A DNA stretch of 51,129 nt. Source: Acidimicrobiaceae bacterium (lineage in GTDB: Bacteria > Actinomycetota > Acidimicrobiia > Acidimicrobiales > Acidimicrobiaceae). Location: the NCBI GenBank assembly GCA_013044385.1, contig JABEUN010000049.1, positions 1 to 51,129 on the forward strand, in the 5' to 3' direction. A program made the position numbers and the translations under genes. Of the stretch, positions 28,436 through 37,516 are shown piece by piece (position 1 is the stretch's first letter; every line of letters begins with the position of its first letter). The notes under the pieces are model-generated. The model searched no databases. It was not told the DNA's origin and saw nothing but the letters and a program-made list of their open reading frames with translations.

Positions 28436-28747
28436 ATGGCAGAAGTAGTGACACGTTCAATGATGGTTCCACCGATCGAGACGCTGCTAGAAGCTGCTGG
28501 CTCGAAGTTCTCCCTGGTGAGTCTTGGTGCCAAGCGTGCACGTCAGATCAACTCCTACTACTCAAGATTGGGTGATGGTCTCGGTTCCATCGTCCCTCCA
28601 CAAGTGGATTCGACATCTACAAAGCCTCTTTCGATCTCCTTCGATGAGATTGCAGCTCACAAGATCGTTCCAAAGGAGCCCGAGGAGCCTGAAGAAGAGG
28701 TGGTCGTCGAGAGCTTGGTCCTCGAAGAGGAAATCCAGGAAGACTAG
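28436..28747 (+). CDS. rpoZ: DNA-directed RNA polymerase omega subunit
   Basis: Small RNA polymerase subunit that binds the beta-prime C-terminus and helps assembly. The 103-residue protein has the omega core [35 protein letters not shown] (about 9-43; longer than usual loop [17 protein letters not shown] follows), then [17 protein letters not shown] and a very acidic tail ([22 protein letters not shown]). Order mihF-gmk-rpoZ-coaBC-metK-priA is characteristic of actinobacteria. AGGAG lies about 10 bases before the ATG. Confidence 0.94.
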   Translation: MAEVVTRSMMVPPIETLLEAAGSKFSLVSLGAKRARQINSYYSRLGDGLGSIVPPQVDSTSTKPLSISFDEIAAHKIVPKEPEEPEEEVVVESLVLEEEIQED

Positions 28748-28762
28748 CTCCGGAGGTCGCTG

Positions 28763-30001
28763 TTGACTCCTTCAGAAGTTGACCTGCACCAGCAGGTGCA
28801 AAAGTCGGTGGTGCTCTGTGTCTGTGGTGGAATCGCAGCTTATAAGTCCGTAGAGTTGGCACGCAGATTTATGGATGCTGGCTACCGGGTGATTCCGGTG
28901 ATGACCGACGACGCAAAGCGTTTCGTCGGCGAAGTCACATTCTCGGCCCTTTGCTCAGAGCCGGTGCGATCATCGCTCTGGTCTCAAAGTGATCCCGTGC
29001 CGCACACCTCGCTAGCAAGACGAGCCGACCTGATAGTTGTGGCCCCGGCCACAGCCAACATCATCTCGAAGTATGCAAATGGCGCCTCTGATGACCTGGT
29101 GAGCGCTGTTCTAAGTGCGGCTACTTCCAAGGTACTGCTGGCTCCCGCTATGCATACAGAGATGTGGGAGAACCGTTCTGTCCAGCGCAATGTCAGCTGG
29201 CTGATCGACGGTGGTGTGGACTTCGTCCAGCCTGGAGTCGGTCGACTGGCGGGAGGGGACTACGGAGCGGGCCGCATGGCGGAGCCAGCTGAGATCTTCG
29301 ACGTGGCATCCCGTCTTCTTGGAGCCCCCACTTCAGGTGATGAATCGACACTCGGGGGCATAAGGGTGCTTATCACGGCAGGGGGGACTAGGGAGCCGAT
29401 CGACCCGGTGAGATATGTAGGGAACCGCTCCTCAGGTAGGCAAGGCTACGCGTTTGCGCAGTACGCCGCCGAACAAGGTGCGAGTGTGACGCTGGTTACC
29501 TCCTCGGAACTTCCAGTCCCGCCCGGTGTGGCCGTCGACAAAGTGGAGACTGCTTCCGAGATGTTCGAGGCGGTCAAAAAGCACTTTGAAGGTTCGGATA
29601 TTGTGGTGATGGCCGCCGCGGTCGCGGACTTCGCCCCAGCGCGAGTTGCCGACGACAAGATCAAAAAGGCTGATGGAGTACCGGAGATAAGACTCGTTCC
29701 TACGGCGGACATTCTGGAGTACCTCGGGTCCAATCGGCGGCCGGAACAGGTGGTAGTGGGATTTGCGGCCGAAACGAGCAGGCTTGAGGAGAACGTTGCG
29801 ATCAAGCGCAGCAAGAAACAGGTGGATATCATGGTCGGCAACGATGTCACCAAAAAGGGCGCTGGGTTTGGAGTGGAAACCAACTCGGTTTATATTCTCG
29901 ACGGTGAAGTTTCCGGATCTTACCTGGATGGAGTCTCGAAACTGGAAGTTGCCCGGGTAGTCCTCACCAAAGCGGACGCAATTCGCAGGGCTAGACAGTA
30001 G
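28763..30001 (+). CDS. coaBC: Bifunctional phosphopantothenoylcysteine decarboxylase / phosphopantothenate-cysteine ligase
   Basis: Two consecutive steps of coenzyme A synthesis. The 412-residue protein has the CoaC flavoprotein half (VVLCVCGGIAAYKSVELARRF, about 12-32; APATANIISKYANGASDDL; the PAMHTEMWENRSVQRN motif) and the CoaB ligase half starting at GGIRVLITAGGTREPIDPVRYVGNRSSGRQG, with AAAVADFAP, KIKKADG and VVGFAAET. Fits the usual fused bacterial Dfp. TTG start at 28763 with GGAGG six bases upstream; 15 bases after rpoZ. Confidence 0.96.
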   Translation: MTPSEVDLHQQVQKSVVLCVCGGIAAYKSVELARRFMDAGYRVIPVMTDDAKRFVGEVTFSALCSEPVRSSLWSQSDPVPHTSLARRADLIVVAPATANIISKYANGASDDLVSAVLSAATSKVLLAPAMHTEMWENRSVQRNVSWLIDGGVDFVQPGVGRLAGGDYGAGRMAEPAEIFDVASRLLGAPTSGDESTLGGIRVLITAGGTREPIDPVRYVGNRSSGRQGYAFAQYAAEQGASVTLVTSSELPVPPGVAVDKVETASEMFEAVKKHFEGSDIVVMAAAVADFAPARVADDKIKKADGVPEIRLVPTADILEYLGSNRRPEQVVVGFAAETSRLEENVAIKRSKKQVDIMVGNDVTKKGAGFGVETNSVYILDGEVSGSYLDGVSKLEVARVVLTKADAIRRARQ

Positions 30002-30085
30002 TCAGATGGAGCCAGGAAAGGCCTAGGTTGTAGGTCAGGCTTGGCTCAGGATCCTTTGGTTGGTCCACCGAGGAAAGGATGAGGG

Positions 30086-31282
30086 TTGCAGAGGCGCTAT
30101 ACGTTCACGTCCGAGTCAGTGACGGAGGGCCATCCGGACAAGATGGCCGATCAGATATCGGATGCCATTCTCGATGCCATTCTCACCGAGGACCCTATGG
30201 GTCGGGTCGCATGTGAGACACTTTTGACCACAGGACTTGTGGTGGTGGCCGGGGAGATAAGTACCAAGAGTTACGTGGACATCCCCCGTCTGGTTCGCAA
30301 GACGATCTGTGAGATCGGTTACGACCGGGAGAGTTTCGGATTCGACGGAAACACCTGTGGTGTTGTGGTCTCCATCGACGAGCAGTCGCCAGACATAGCA
30401 CAGGGTGTCGACTCTGCCATGGAGGAACGAAGCGGATCCAGCGTCGACCTGCTCTCCGCACTCGGAGCGGGTGATCAGGGGATGATGTTCGGTTTCGCAT
30501 GCGACGAGACACCGGACCTGATGCCTCTTCCGATCTGGTTGGCACACCGGATGGCACAGAGACTTGCTGAGGTGAGACGTGCGGGAGTCCTTCCATACTT
30601 GAGGCCCGACGGCAAGACTCAGGTGAGCATCGACTACGAGGGGTATCGCCCAGTGAAGGTCAACACGGTACTGATCTCCACGCAACATCAGCCGGGAATT
30701 GACCTGAATACTCTTCTACTACCTGATCTGACCGACTCGGTCATTATGCCCATGCTTCCCCACGATCTGGACAGTTCGGGAATCAAGATTCTTGCTAACC
30801 CCACTGGCCGATTCGAACTGGGTGGACCACACGCCGATACCGGCCTTACGGGCAGGAAGGTGATCGTCGATACCTACGGAGGTGCTGCCCGTCACGGGGG
30901 AGGGGCCTTTTCGGGGAAGGACCCATCGAAGGTCGACAGATCGGCAGCATACGCTGCGCGGTGGGTTGCAAAACACGTTGTGGCTTCGGGTGCTGCAAGG
31001 AGGTGCGAGATACAGGTCGCATACGCCATCGGTGTAGCAAGTCCGGTGTCACTCATGGTTGAGACCTTCGGTACTGAGTCGGTCTCTCCGCAACAGATCG
31101 AGAAGGCGATCGAAGAGACCTTCGACCTTCGACCTGCGGCCATCATCAGGGATCTCGACCTCAGGAAGCCGATATTTCGGCGGACTGCAGCCTACGGCCA
31201 TTTCGGCCGAACCGAGAAGGGTTTCACCTGGGAGGTTCTCTCCCGGCTGGACGACTTCAAGTCCGCTATTGCAGCAAGCTGA
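30086..31282 (+). CDS. metK: S-adenosylmethionine synthetase
   Basis: Makes SAM from methionine and ATP. The 398-residue protein has [20 protein letters not shown] near the N-terminus, the hexapeptide-type block [16 protein letters not shown] (about 130-145), the metal/phosphate loop [21 protein letters not shown], and the C-terminal [18 protein letters not shown] and HFGR. Length is standard. TTG start at 30086 preceded by GGAAAGGATGAGG. The 84 bases upstream show no SAM riboswitch that I can recognise. Its end overlaps the proposed priA start by 14 bases. Confidence 0.96.
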   Translation: MQRRYTFTSESVTEGHPDKMADQISDAILDAILTEDPMGRVACETLLTTGLVVVAGEISTKSYVDIPRLVRKTICEIGYDRESFGFDGNTCGVVVSIDEQSPDIAQGVDSAMEERSGSSVDLLSALGAGDQGMMFGFACDETPDLMPLPIWLAHRMAQRLAEVRRAGVLPYLRPDGKTQVSIDYEGYRPVKVNTVLISTQHQPGIDLNTLLLPDLTDSVIMPMLPHDLDSSGIKILANPTGRFELGGPHADTGLTGRKVIVDTYGGAARHGGGAFSGKDPSKVDRSAAYAARWVAKHVVASGAARRCEIQVAYAIGVASPVSLMVETFGTESVSPQQIEKAIEETFDLRPAAIIRDLDLRKPIFRRTAAYGHFGRTEKGFTWEVLSRLDDFKSAIAAS

Positions 31283-33146
31283 ACTTCTGCTCCCAGAGGG
31301 GGTCCCGGAGATTGGTTACGTCGACGTCGTCGTCGACGTCTCCTCGATGCTTACACCGCTTACCTACTTCTATGATCCGCTTTCGGCAGAGATACCGATC
31401 TTCGGGGGTAGGTATGCGGTACCACTAAACAGTCGGAACGAGCAAGGGTGGGTGGTGGATATCTCTCCGCCGGCGCCACCCCAGCCGACCAGGTTGCGAC
31501 CGCTAGGTCGTCAGATCTCGGTCGGCCCGCCACCAGTGGTGGTTGAGGTATGCATTGCCGCTGCGAAGCTCTGGAGCTGTTCTCCAGCGCCATTTCTGAA
31601 GGCTGCGTCGCCTAAACGGAACATACGCCCAATCGACCTGGACTGGGCGGCGATCTCCAGACCAGAGGGTTCCGACGGTGTTGCCGAAGCGATGTTCGGT
31701 CGAGGCGGATCGCAGATATGGGAAGCTCCCAACTACGACGAGATCGGCTGGGTCAACTCGGCCTTTGTCCACTACAGAGCTCACAACCGGTCCGTGATAG
31801 TAGCTATGCCGAATGAGTCTCGAATCTCAGTGCTCCATTCCGAGCTGCGCAGGCTTGGGGTGCCTGTGCTCGAGTATCCGCGTGACTATCTGGCGATCGC
31901 ACACGGGAGGCACCCCGCCGTCATCCTGGGTGCTCGCTCAGCTCTACTTGCACCCAGTGTTGGGGTTGGTGCAATTGTCGTATTCGATTCGGTAGATCCT
32001 TCGATGAGGGAACAGGCATACCCACACTGGGAGGCCTGGCGTCTGGCCGAGTTGCGGGCTGGGGTCGAATGTTGCGAACTCCTGCTGGTAGGTGCGGCCC
32101 CGGCTGTGGAGACGCTGAACTCCTCCTTGGTTGTACGGCATCCTGAGCTCTCCAGATATAGAGGTGGCTGGAGCAGGATCGAGACGGTATCGATGGTGGA
32201 GGAACTCGACTCCGATCCGCTGTCCCGAATTGGAAGGTACCGGGATTTGGGTCGCAGGATTAGCTCGGAATCAGTAGCTACGCCTGACTTTGATCTCGTG
32301 GTGGTTCATAATGCAAAGGGCTTCTCCTCTCAACTCCTCTGTGCAAAGTGCGGATCGCTGCAACGGTGCGAGGCCTGTAACGGGGTGGTTTCTGCTGTGG
32401 GGGAACGACCTCTTGAAATGGTGCTTTCAAGGGTGGAGTCGCTCAGGCGAAAGGTCGTCCCGGCCCGGCTGACCTGTGGGACCTGTGGCCTTCAGCGGCC
32501 GGTGGTCTGCCAAGTGTGTGGTTCGCAAAGGATCCGACCGATCTCCTCTGGAGTGGATCGGCTGGGTCCTACCGTTGAGGGAATCCTCGGTGAGAAGGTT
32601 GCGGTGGTGGCGAAGGGTTCTGAGCCAACTACCGAGGATCAAATAAGAGTGGTTGTGGGAACTGAAGCCGCCCTGTTGAGGAGCATCACCTCCTCCGTGG
32701 TCGTCTTCTTGGAGTTCGACAGATGGGTCCACTCTGTGTCGGTCGACAGGCTGCAGCGGAGCCTCTATCAGATCGCAAGGGCATCCAAGTCCGTCTCAAT
32801 GGCAGCTGGAGTTGTCTACCTGCAGATGAGGGATGGTTCGGATCTGCTGTATGAAGCAATGAGGGATCGTAACCTACGGCAGCTGTATAGGACTGAACTC
32901 GATCAGAGGATGTCGCTCGGACTTCCTCCCTATAGGTATTTCGCAAGGGTCACGGGCCGACGAGTGGCGGAGATGCACGAACTCTCGGAGGTCTTGGCGG
33001 CGGATCTTCCGCACGAGCTTTTCGATATCGACGAGAAAACGACACTTATCTCTGCAGCTTCGGAAACTGAGCTGGCAGAGGTCGTTCTTCTGACTGCGGC
33101 GAGGGTGTCCTCACTCAAATACGAGATGTTCCCTCGGAACCTCTAG
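31269..33146 (+). CDS. priA: PriA-like primosomal protein lacking helicase motifs
   Basis: Replication-restart family protein, 625 residues. The N-terminal DNA-binding domain ([21 protein letters not shown] and [20 protein letters not shown]) and the eight zinc-binding cysteines ([28 protein letters not shown]) are kept, as is the C-terminal [12 protein letters not shown]. The helicase motifs are not: there is no GxGKT Walker A (region around [15 protein letters not shown]) and DEAH is replaced by FDSVDPS. This loss is known for actinobacterial PriA, so the protein may work as a loading scaffold rather than a helicase. Start TTG 31269 inside metK, as no conventional start follows the metK stop before the first domain. 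Confidence 0.9.
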   Translation: MQQAELLLPEGVPEIGYVDVVVDVSSMLTPLTYFYDPLSAEIPIFGGRYAVPLNSRNEQGWVVDISPPAPPQPTRLRPLGRQISVGPPPVVVEVCIAAAKLWSCSPAPFLKAASPKRNIRPIDLDWAAISRPEGSDGVAEAMFGRGGSQIWEAPNYDEIGWVNSAFVHYRAHNRSVIVAMPNESRISVLHSELRRLGVPVLEYPRDYLAIAHGRHPAVILGARSALLAPSVGVGAIVVFDSVDPSMREQAYPHWEAWRLAELRAGVECCELLLVGAAPAVETLNSSLVVRHPELSRYRGGWSRIETVSMVEELDSDPLSRIGRYRDLGRRISSESVATPDFDLVVVHNAKGFSSQLLCAKCGSLQRCEACNGVVSAVGERPLEMVLSRVESLRRKVVPARLTCGTCGLQRPVVCQVCGSQRIRPISSGVDRLGPTVEGILGEKVAVVAKGSEPTTEDQIRVVVGTEAALLRSITSSVVVFLEFDRWVHSVSVDRLQRSLYQIARASKSVSMAAGVVYLQMRDGSDLLYEAMRDRNLRQLYRTELDQRMSLGLPPYRYFARVTGRRVAEMHELSEVLAADLPHELFDIDEKTTLISAASETELAEVVLLTAARVSSLKYEMFPRNL

Positions 33147-33612
33147 GCTGCCGACTTGAGCTCTGCTCTTGCATCGACTCCGAGTGATCTAAAGCGATCA
33201 TTCAAGCCCCCTTCCCTGCGGGTGGCTCTTACGGTAGCCCCATTGTTCCCATGTCGACCTAGTTGGGTAGCTTTGTGTGTCGACGTGGGATTGACATTGC
33301 AACTGAAAACAGTTCGGTGTCAGGTGGAGACGGCCGTGGATCGGAGCCCGTAGACAACTACCTGGGAAGTCATACGGCACTATTTCCAGAGACAATCCGC
33401 CTGGCCTGGTCACTGTTGAAATTAGGTCAACGGATGCTATATCCGAGACTAAGCGATGTGGGACCTGCTCGCCGGTTACGCGGAATACATTGGCCTCACG
33501 TCCGCTGTCCGCCGTCCGCCGTTCTCGTTTCGTTACAGATGAAACTCTTAGGTGCGGCGGCAAAGTACCCATCCCGGCTGATGAGATTTGGAGCTGCGCC
33601 CCCCGGTCACAG
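33147..33612. other. Gene-free region between convergent priA and agmatinase gene
   Basis: About 466 bases. Open frames on both strands (such as 33263-33661 + and 33198-33572 -) lack ribosome sites and recognisable sequence. CCCATGTCGAC (33248-33258) pairs with GTCGACGTGGG (33279-33289) over 11 positions with one G-U and a 20-base loop; no T-run follows on either strand, so it is only a possible terminator of priA. Confidence 0.4.
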
Positions 33613-34563
33613 TCAGCTGCCGTTGGCCATTTTGATCGCCATGAGGGTGATCAGCTCGTAGACGACGTGTGACGCGGCTACGGAGGTTACTTCTGCGTGG
33701 TCATAAGCGGGTGAGACCTCGACGACATCTCCTCCGACGAGATCCAAGCCAGACAGGGCTCGAATGATCGTGAGAACCTCTCTAGAACTCAGTCCACCCG
33801 CCTCGGGGGTCCCCGTACCGGGAGCAAAGGCCGGATCCATAACGTCGATGTCCAGCGATAGGTATAGCGGGGAGTTGCCGACCCGTCTGATGATCTGGGC
33901 GGCCACCTCTTTCGGACCCATCTCGGCGACCATATCGGTCGTTATAACTTGGAAGCCGAGCCCAGCATCCTCGACCAGGTCTGACGAGCCGTACAGCGGA
34001 CCCCTGATGCCGATGTGCATACAACTCTCCTCGGCGAGGAGTCCCTCTTCGAAGGCCCGCCTGAACGGAGTTCCGTGGGTGTAGGGTGCACCGAAGTAGG
34101 TGTTCCAGGTGTCCAAGTGTGCGTCGAAGTGGACTAGCGCTATTCTGCCGTGCCTTGCGTGCATGGCACGAAGCAGCGGAAGGGAGATCGTGTGGTCGCC
34201 TCCTAGCGTGATCAGCCGTGAGTTCCCTGCAATCAATTGGGAGGCGTGGTTCGAGACCGCTTCGATCGCCTCTTCAATGTTGAATGGGTTTGCCGAGATG
34301 TCTCCACAATCTGCAACCTGCACGGTCTGGAATACGTCTATCTTCTGGGCCGGGTTATAAGGACGGAGCAGCCTGGACGCCTGCCTGATAGCCGAGGGGC
34401 CAAAGCGGGCACCGGGCCGGTAGGTGACGCCGGAGTCGAAGGGGACCCCGACGATCTTGATCTCGGCGTCTGCCACCTCGTCTATGCGTGGAAGTCGTGC
34501 AAATGTTGCGGCGCCGGAGTACCGGGGCTGTGTCAGTGAGTCCGTAGGACCAATAGGTGTCAA
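33613..34563 (-). CDS. speB: Agmatinase / ureohydrolase family enzyme
   Basis: A manganese enzyme of the arginase-agmatinase-guanidinobutyrase family that releases urea. The 316-residue protein has the binuclear metal ligands in order: GGDHTISL (His), HFDAHLDTW (Asp-His-Asp) and [19 protein letters not shown] (two Asp), plus [18 protein letters not shown] near the N-terminus. The overall pattern and the [20 protein letters not shown] block favour agmatinase or guanidinobutyrase over arginase; the substrate is uncertain. The start codon at 34563 is TTG, without a clear ribosome site. It is divergent from the next gene. Confidence 0.9.
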   Translation of the reverse strand: MTPIGPTDSLTQPRYSGAATFARLPRIDEVADAEIKIVGVPFDSGVTYRPGARFGPSAIRQASRLLRPYNPAQKIDVFQTVQVADCGDISANPFNIEEAIEAVSNHASQLIAGNSRLITLGGDHTISLPLLRAMHARHGRIALVHFDAHLDTWNTYFGAPYTHGTPFRRAFEEGLLAEESCMHIGIRGPLYGSSDLVEDAGLGFQVITTDMVAEMGPKEVAAQIIRRVGNSPLYLSLDIDVMDPAFAPGTGTPEAGGLSSREVLTIIRALSGLDLVGGDVVEVSPAYDHAEVTSVAASHVVYELITLMAIKMANGS

Positions 34564-34721
34564 GAGCCAACTCGTTCTATGGGATTTGGGTGTTGCCCCT
34601 ACAATCTATTGAATGTGGACGAGAGCGGAATCTGCACGTTGTCCTTGCAACCTCAAGTTAACAAAGCTTGGGCCGTTTCGGCAGTTAATTTTTAGCGCGG
34701 CAAATGAGACAGGAGTGACCC

Positions 34722-35411
34722 TTGATGCAGTCGGTTGATGGTGAGCACTTTACCGAGCGCACGCGACTCCGACGCTTCCCTGAGAACGGCTCCCACAGCC
34801 GGGAGGATCTAACCGCGGTACTCGACGCCGCCTTTTATGGCCACCTTGCAGTGCAAGTAGACAGTGGTAGTCCATTTGTGGTCCCGACGATCTTCGGGTA
34901 CGTCGACAACCTCTTGTACGTCCACGGATCAGTCGCCTCGCAGAGCCTGAGGCAGGGGGCCAAGGGGGTCGAGGTCACTTTCGTAGTGACCGTGGTGGAT
35001 GCCTTTGTACTTGCACGCAGCGTGTTTGAGCACTCGCTAAATTACCGTAGCGCAGTGATCTACTCTCTGGCCGAGGAGGTCTCCGATCAAGCCGAGAAGG
35101 AGGTCGCATTGAGGGCGATCTCTGATCACGCCGTCCCGGGACAGTGGGGATATGCCCGGACCCCGAACGAGATGGAGCTGCGTAAGACGCGAGTTCTGCG
35201 CCTCACCCTCGATGAGTTCTCGGTGAAAGTGTCAGATGGCCCACCGGGGGATTCGGATTCAGATGACGCCGATTTGGATGTTTGGGCGGGGATCATTCCG
35301 ATCAGGATTGTTGCCGACGCTCCGGTGTCCGACCCAGCTCTGCGGTCTGGAATTGAGCTTCCATTGAGACTGGAGCAGATGGCACCGCCCGGGTCATCGA
35401 AGATCCGATAA
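34722..35411 (+). CDS. Pyridoxamine 5'-phosphate oxidase-fold flavin-binding protein
   Basis: A 229-residue protein of the FMN-binding split-barrel superfamily (DUF/'pyridoxamine 5-phosphate oxidase-related' type). Visible are the first strands YGHLAVQVDSGSPFVVPTIFGYVDNLLYVHGS, the ligand-binding VASQSLRQGAKGVEVTFVVTVVDAFVLARSVFEHSLNYRSAVIYS, and a C-terminal VPGQWGYARTPNEMELRKTRVLRLTLDEFSVK. Such proteins bind FMN, F420 or haem; the ligand is not clear. It starts at TTG 34722 or ATG 34725 after AGGAG. It lies between the agmatinase gene and def, 36 bases before the latter. Confidence 0.82.
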   Translation: MMQSVDGEHFTERTRLRRFPENGSHSREDLTAVLDAAFYGHLAVQVDSGSPFVVPTIFGYVDNLLYVHGSVASQSLRQGAKGVEVTFVVTVVDAFVLARSVFEHSLNYRSAVIYSLAEEVSDQAEKEVALRAISDHAVPGQWGYARTPNEMELRKTRVLRLTLDEFSVKVSDGPPGDSDSDDADLDVWAGIIPIRIVADAPVSDPALRSGIELPLRLEQMAPPGSSKIR

Positions 35412-35447
35412 GTACATAGCGTCGGAGCGGCCACTATTCTGTGAGCC

Positions 35448-35942
35448 ATGTCTTTGCAACCTATCAGAACCTATGGGGATCCCGTCCTCAAGACGAATGC
35501 TACGGACGTAACCGAGATCGACGGAAAGATAGCCAAGCTGGTAAGTGACATGATCGAGACGATGCGGGAGGCGCCAGGAGTCGGCCTTGCTGCCCCACAG
35601 GTCGGTGTCGAAAAGAGGATTTTCGTATACGACATAGGTGAGGGTCCTCGGACTGTTCTCAATCCTAAGCTCACCGAGTTCGACGGTGAATGGGTCTATG
35701 AAGAGGGCTGCCTCTCAGTTCCAGGACTCTACTGGGATATCGTCCGGCCCAACAAGGTTCACCTAGAGGGTATAGACATGGATGGTAATCCGCTCTCCAT
35801 CGAGGGGTCCGAGCTACTTGGTAGGGTGCTGCAACACGAGGTGGATCATCTCGACGGAATCCTGCTTTTGGAGAGGCTCGACGAGAGCCAGCGAAAGCAG
35901 GCCAAGAAGGCTCTTCGGAAAAGGGCACTCAAGCTCGATTGA
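35448..35942 (+). CDS. def: Peptide deformylase
   Basis: Removes the N-formyl group from nascent proteins. The 164-residue metalloenzyme has all three motifs: GVGLAAPQVG (about 45-54), EEGCLSVPG (about 88-96, Cys ligand) and QHEVDHLDG (about 127-135, two His and the catalytic Glu). Length is typical of the type 1 enzyme. It pairs with fmt 36 bases downstream, the usual def-fmt arrangement. Confidence 0.96.
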   Translation: MSLQPIRTYGDPVLKTNATDVTEIDGKIAKLVSDMIETMREAPGVGLAAPQVGVEKRIFVYDIGEGPRTVLNPKLTEFDGEWVYEEGCLSVPGLYWDIVRPNKVHLEGIDMDGNPLSIEGSELLGRVLQHEVDHLDGILLLERLDESQRKQAKKALRKRALKLD

Positions 35943-35978
35943 GTCCTCGAATGGATGGCGCCTTGAATCTGGGGTGGC

Positions 35979-36884
35979 GTGAGTTTTAGACTGGCCTACT
36001 ACGGGACGCCCGGACTATCTGCGCGCTACCTCGAGGCGATTGTCTGCGCGGGCCATGACGTACGCTACGTTGTGACCCGACCTCCGAAACGGAGGGGGCG
36101 CGGATCGGCCGTTTTGGCTTCACCGGTTGGAGAGGTAGCCGCCGATCTCGGTATCGTTACCGTCTTTTCGATCTCTGAAGCGGAAATGTTGTCTGATGCG
36201 GAACCGGTCGATGTGTCTGTCGTAGTCGCGTACGGAAGGATAATCCCGACTCCGCTCCTTGAAAAGAACCTCTTCCTCAATATCCACTACTCGTTACTTC
36301 CTAGATTTAGGGGCGCTGCGCCAATGGAGCGTGCGATCTTGGCCGGAGACGAGGTCTCAGGTGTCGCACTTATGAAGATGGAGGAGGGCCTCGATACTGG
36401 GCCAGTCTATGAGACTCTTGAGATGCCGATCGTGTCGCTGTCGCTGCAGCAGGTCTCAGATGGTCTTACAGAGCTGGGTATCGAACTGCTACTCAGCTGG
36501 CTCAGCAGGGATGATATCTTCACAGTTGAGCCATTACCACAAGCGGGGGAGGCTACCTATGCGAACAAGATTGCATCTGTTGAGTATCGGATTGAGCCAT
36601 CGATGACGACCGGGGATGCACTCGGCCGTGTCCGCCTTGGCCGGGGCTTTGTGGAAGTCGGCGGCAAAAAGGTGATCATCGAGGACGCCGCGAGAGGACC
36701 AGTGGGTGTAGGTGCTGATGGCCGCGAACCGGGTGCAATCGTTCGAATTGCAGGTGGCAGATGGGGGATCATCCTCCAGGACGGTTTGCTTGAGGTCAGC
36801 AGGGTTCGTCCTGAGGGAAAGTCAACCATGGACTTTTCGTCCTTCATGAACGGGATTAGGTCAGACCAGGCTGCGATAGTCTGA
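35979..36884 (+). CDS. fmt: Methionyl-tRNA formyltransferase
   Basis: Formylates initiator Met-tRNA. The 301-residue product has the hydrolase/transferase domain with LAYYGTPGLSARYLEAI, VVVAYGRIIPTPLLE, the catalytic NIHYSLLPRFRGAAPMERAI (Asn, His), LMKMEEGLDTGPVYE (Asp), and the C-terminal OB domain ending GKSTMDFSSFMNGIR. GTG start; GGGGTGG lies just upstream. Cooperates directly with Def, its neighbour. Confidence 0.95.
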   Translation: MSFRLAYYGTPGLSARYLEAIVCAGHDVRYVVTRPPKRRGRGSAVLASPVGEVAADLGIVTVFSISEAEMLSDAEPVDVSVVVAYGRIIPTPLLEKNLFLNIHYSLLPRFRGAAPMERAILAGDEVSGVALMKMEEGLDTGPVYETLEMPIVSLSLQQVSDGLTELGIELLLSWLSRDDIFTVEPLPQAGEATYANKIASVEYRIEPSMTTGDALGRVRLGRGFVEVGGKKVIIEDAARGPVGVGADGREPGAIVRIAGGRWGIILQDGLLEVSRVRPEGKSTMDFSSFMNGIRSDQAAIV

Positions 36885-36922
36885 CGGCCGTAGAGTACTC
36901 GGCTAGCTCAGGTGGGTTTGTT

Positions 36923-36956
36923 GAAGTGGCAATCGGCTGGGTAGATCGGCCACTTT
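36923..36956 (+). terminator. Weak hairpin after fmt
   Basis: AAGTGGC (36924-36930) pairs with GCCACTT (36949-36955), with ATC/GAT continuing inside the loop. TTCC follows but no real T-tract. It lies 40 bases after fmt and 50 before the MoaB-type gene, so could be a partial terminator or part of the riboflavin-operon leader. I see no FMN-riboswitch core in this leader. Confidence 0.3.
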
Positions 36957-37004
36957 CCGGCGTAGGGTTTTGGTAAATACGGGCGCGATCTGGAGGTTCC
37001 TCAC

Positions 37005-37514
37005 ATGGAGGTTTTGCGAAAAGCCAAGGTACTGACGGTCTCTGACGGGGTCGCCAGCGGTACTAGGGAGGACCGCTCCGGGGACGCGCTGGTGACGAGG
37101 CTGTCCGACATGGGATACATCGTGGTAGATCGACAGGTGACCAAGGACGGTTGCAACGAGGTGGCCGAGACCCTGATCAAGATGACAGAAGGATTCCATG
37201 GATTAGTGCTAACCACTGGCGGAACGGGCTTCTCGATGAGAGACCAGACTCCCGAGGGCACCTCAATGGTGCTCGAGCGGTTTGCACCCGGCCTGGCGGA
37301 GGCGGCCAGGGCTATAAATCCACTAGGGAGGCTGTCAAGGGGCTTGGCCGGAACAAGGGGAGGTGCGCTGGTGATCAATCTTCCGGGTTCTACATCGGGA
37401 TCACTCGAGTGCCTGTCTGCGGTTGAGGACGTGCTGGGACACGCAATTGACCTGATGGTCGACCCGGCATCACTGCATCCAGAGAGATCGACTATCTCCG
37501 ACGGCGGACGATAA
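37005..37514 (+). CDS. MoaB/Mog-type molybdopterin biosynthesis protein
   Basis: A 169-residue protein of the MoCF-biosynthesis (MogA/MoaB) fold: AKVLTVSDGVASGTREDRSGD (about 7-27), GYIVVDRQVTKDGCNEVAETL, the signature LTTGGTGFSMRDQTPEGT (about 69-86), and ALVINLPGSTSGSLECLSAVEDVLGHAIDL. These proteins adenylylate molybdopterin or bind it. No other moa/moe genes are near; its position at the head of the riboflavin cluster suggests cotranscription rather than shared function. GGAGG eight bases before ATG 37005. Confidence 0.92.
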   Translation: MEVLRKAKVLTVSDGVASGTREDRSGDALVTRLSDMGYIVVDRQVTKDGCNEVAETLIKMTEGFHGLVLTTGGTGFSMRDQTPEGTSMVLERFAPGLAEAARAINPLGRLSRGLAGTRGGALVINLPGSTSGSLECLSAVEDVLGHAIDLMVDPASLHPERSTISDGGR

Positions 37515-37516
37515 AG

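Noticed and set aside
30002-30085. SAM riboswitch upstream of metK
   Set aside because: Only 84 bases, and no recognisable SAM aptamer core or terminator; ordinary spacer with a ribosome site.
36885-37004. FMN riboswitch ahead of the riboflavin cluster
   Set aside because: No RFN core sequence visible in the short leader; just a weak hairpin and a GGAGG site.
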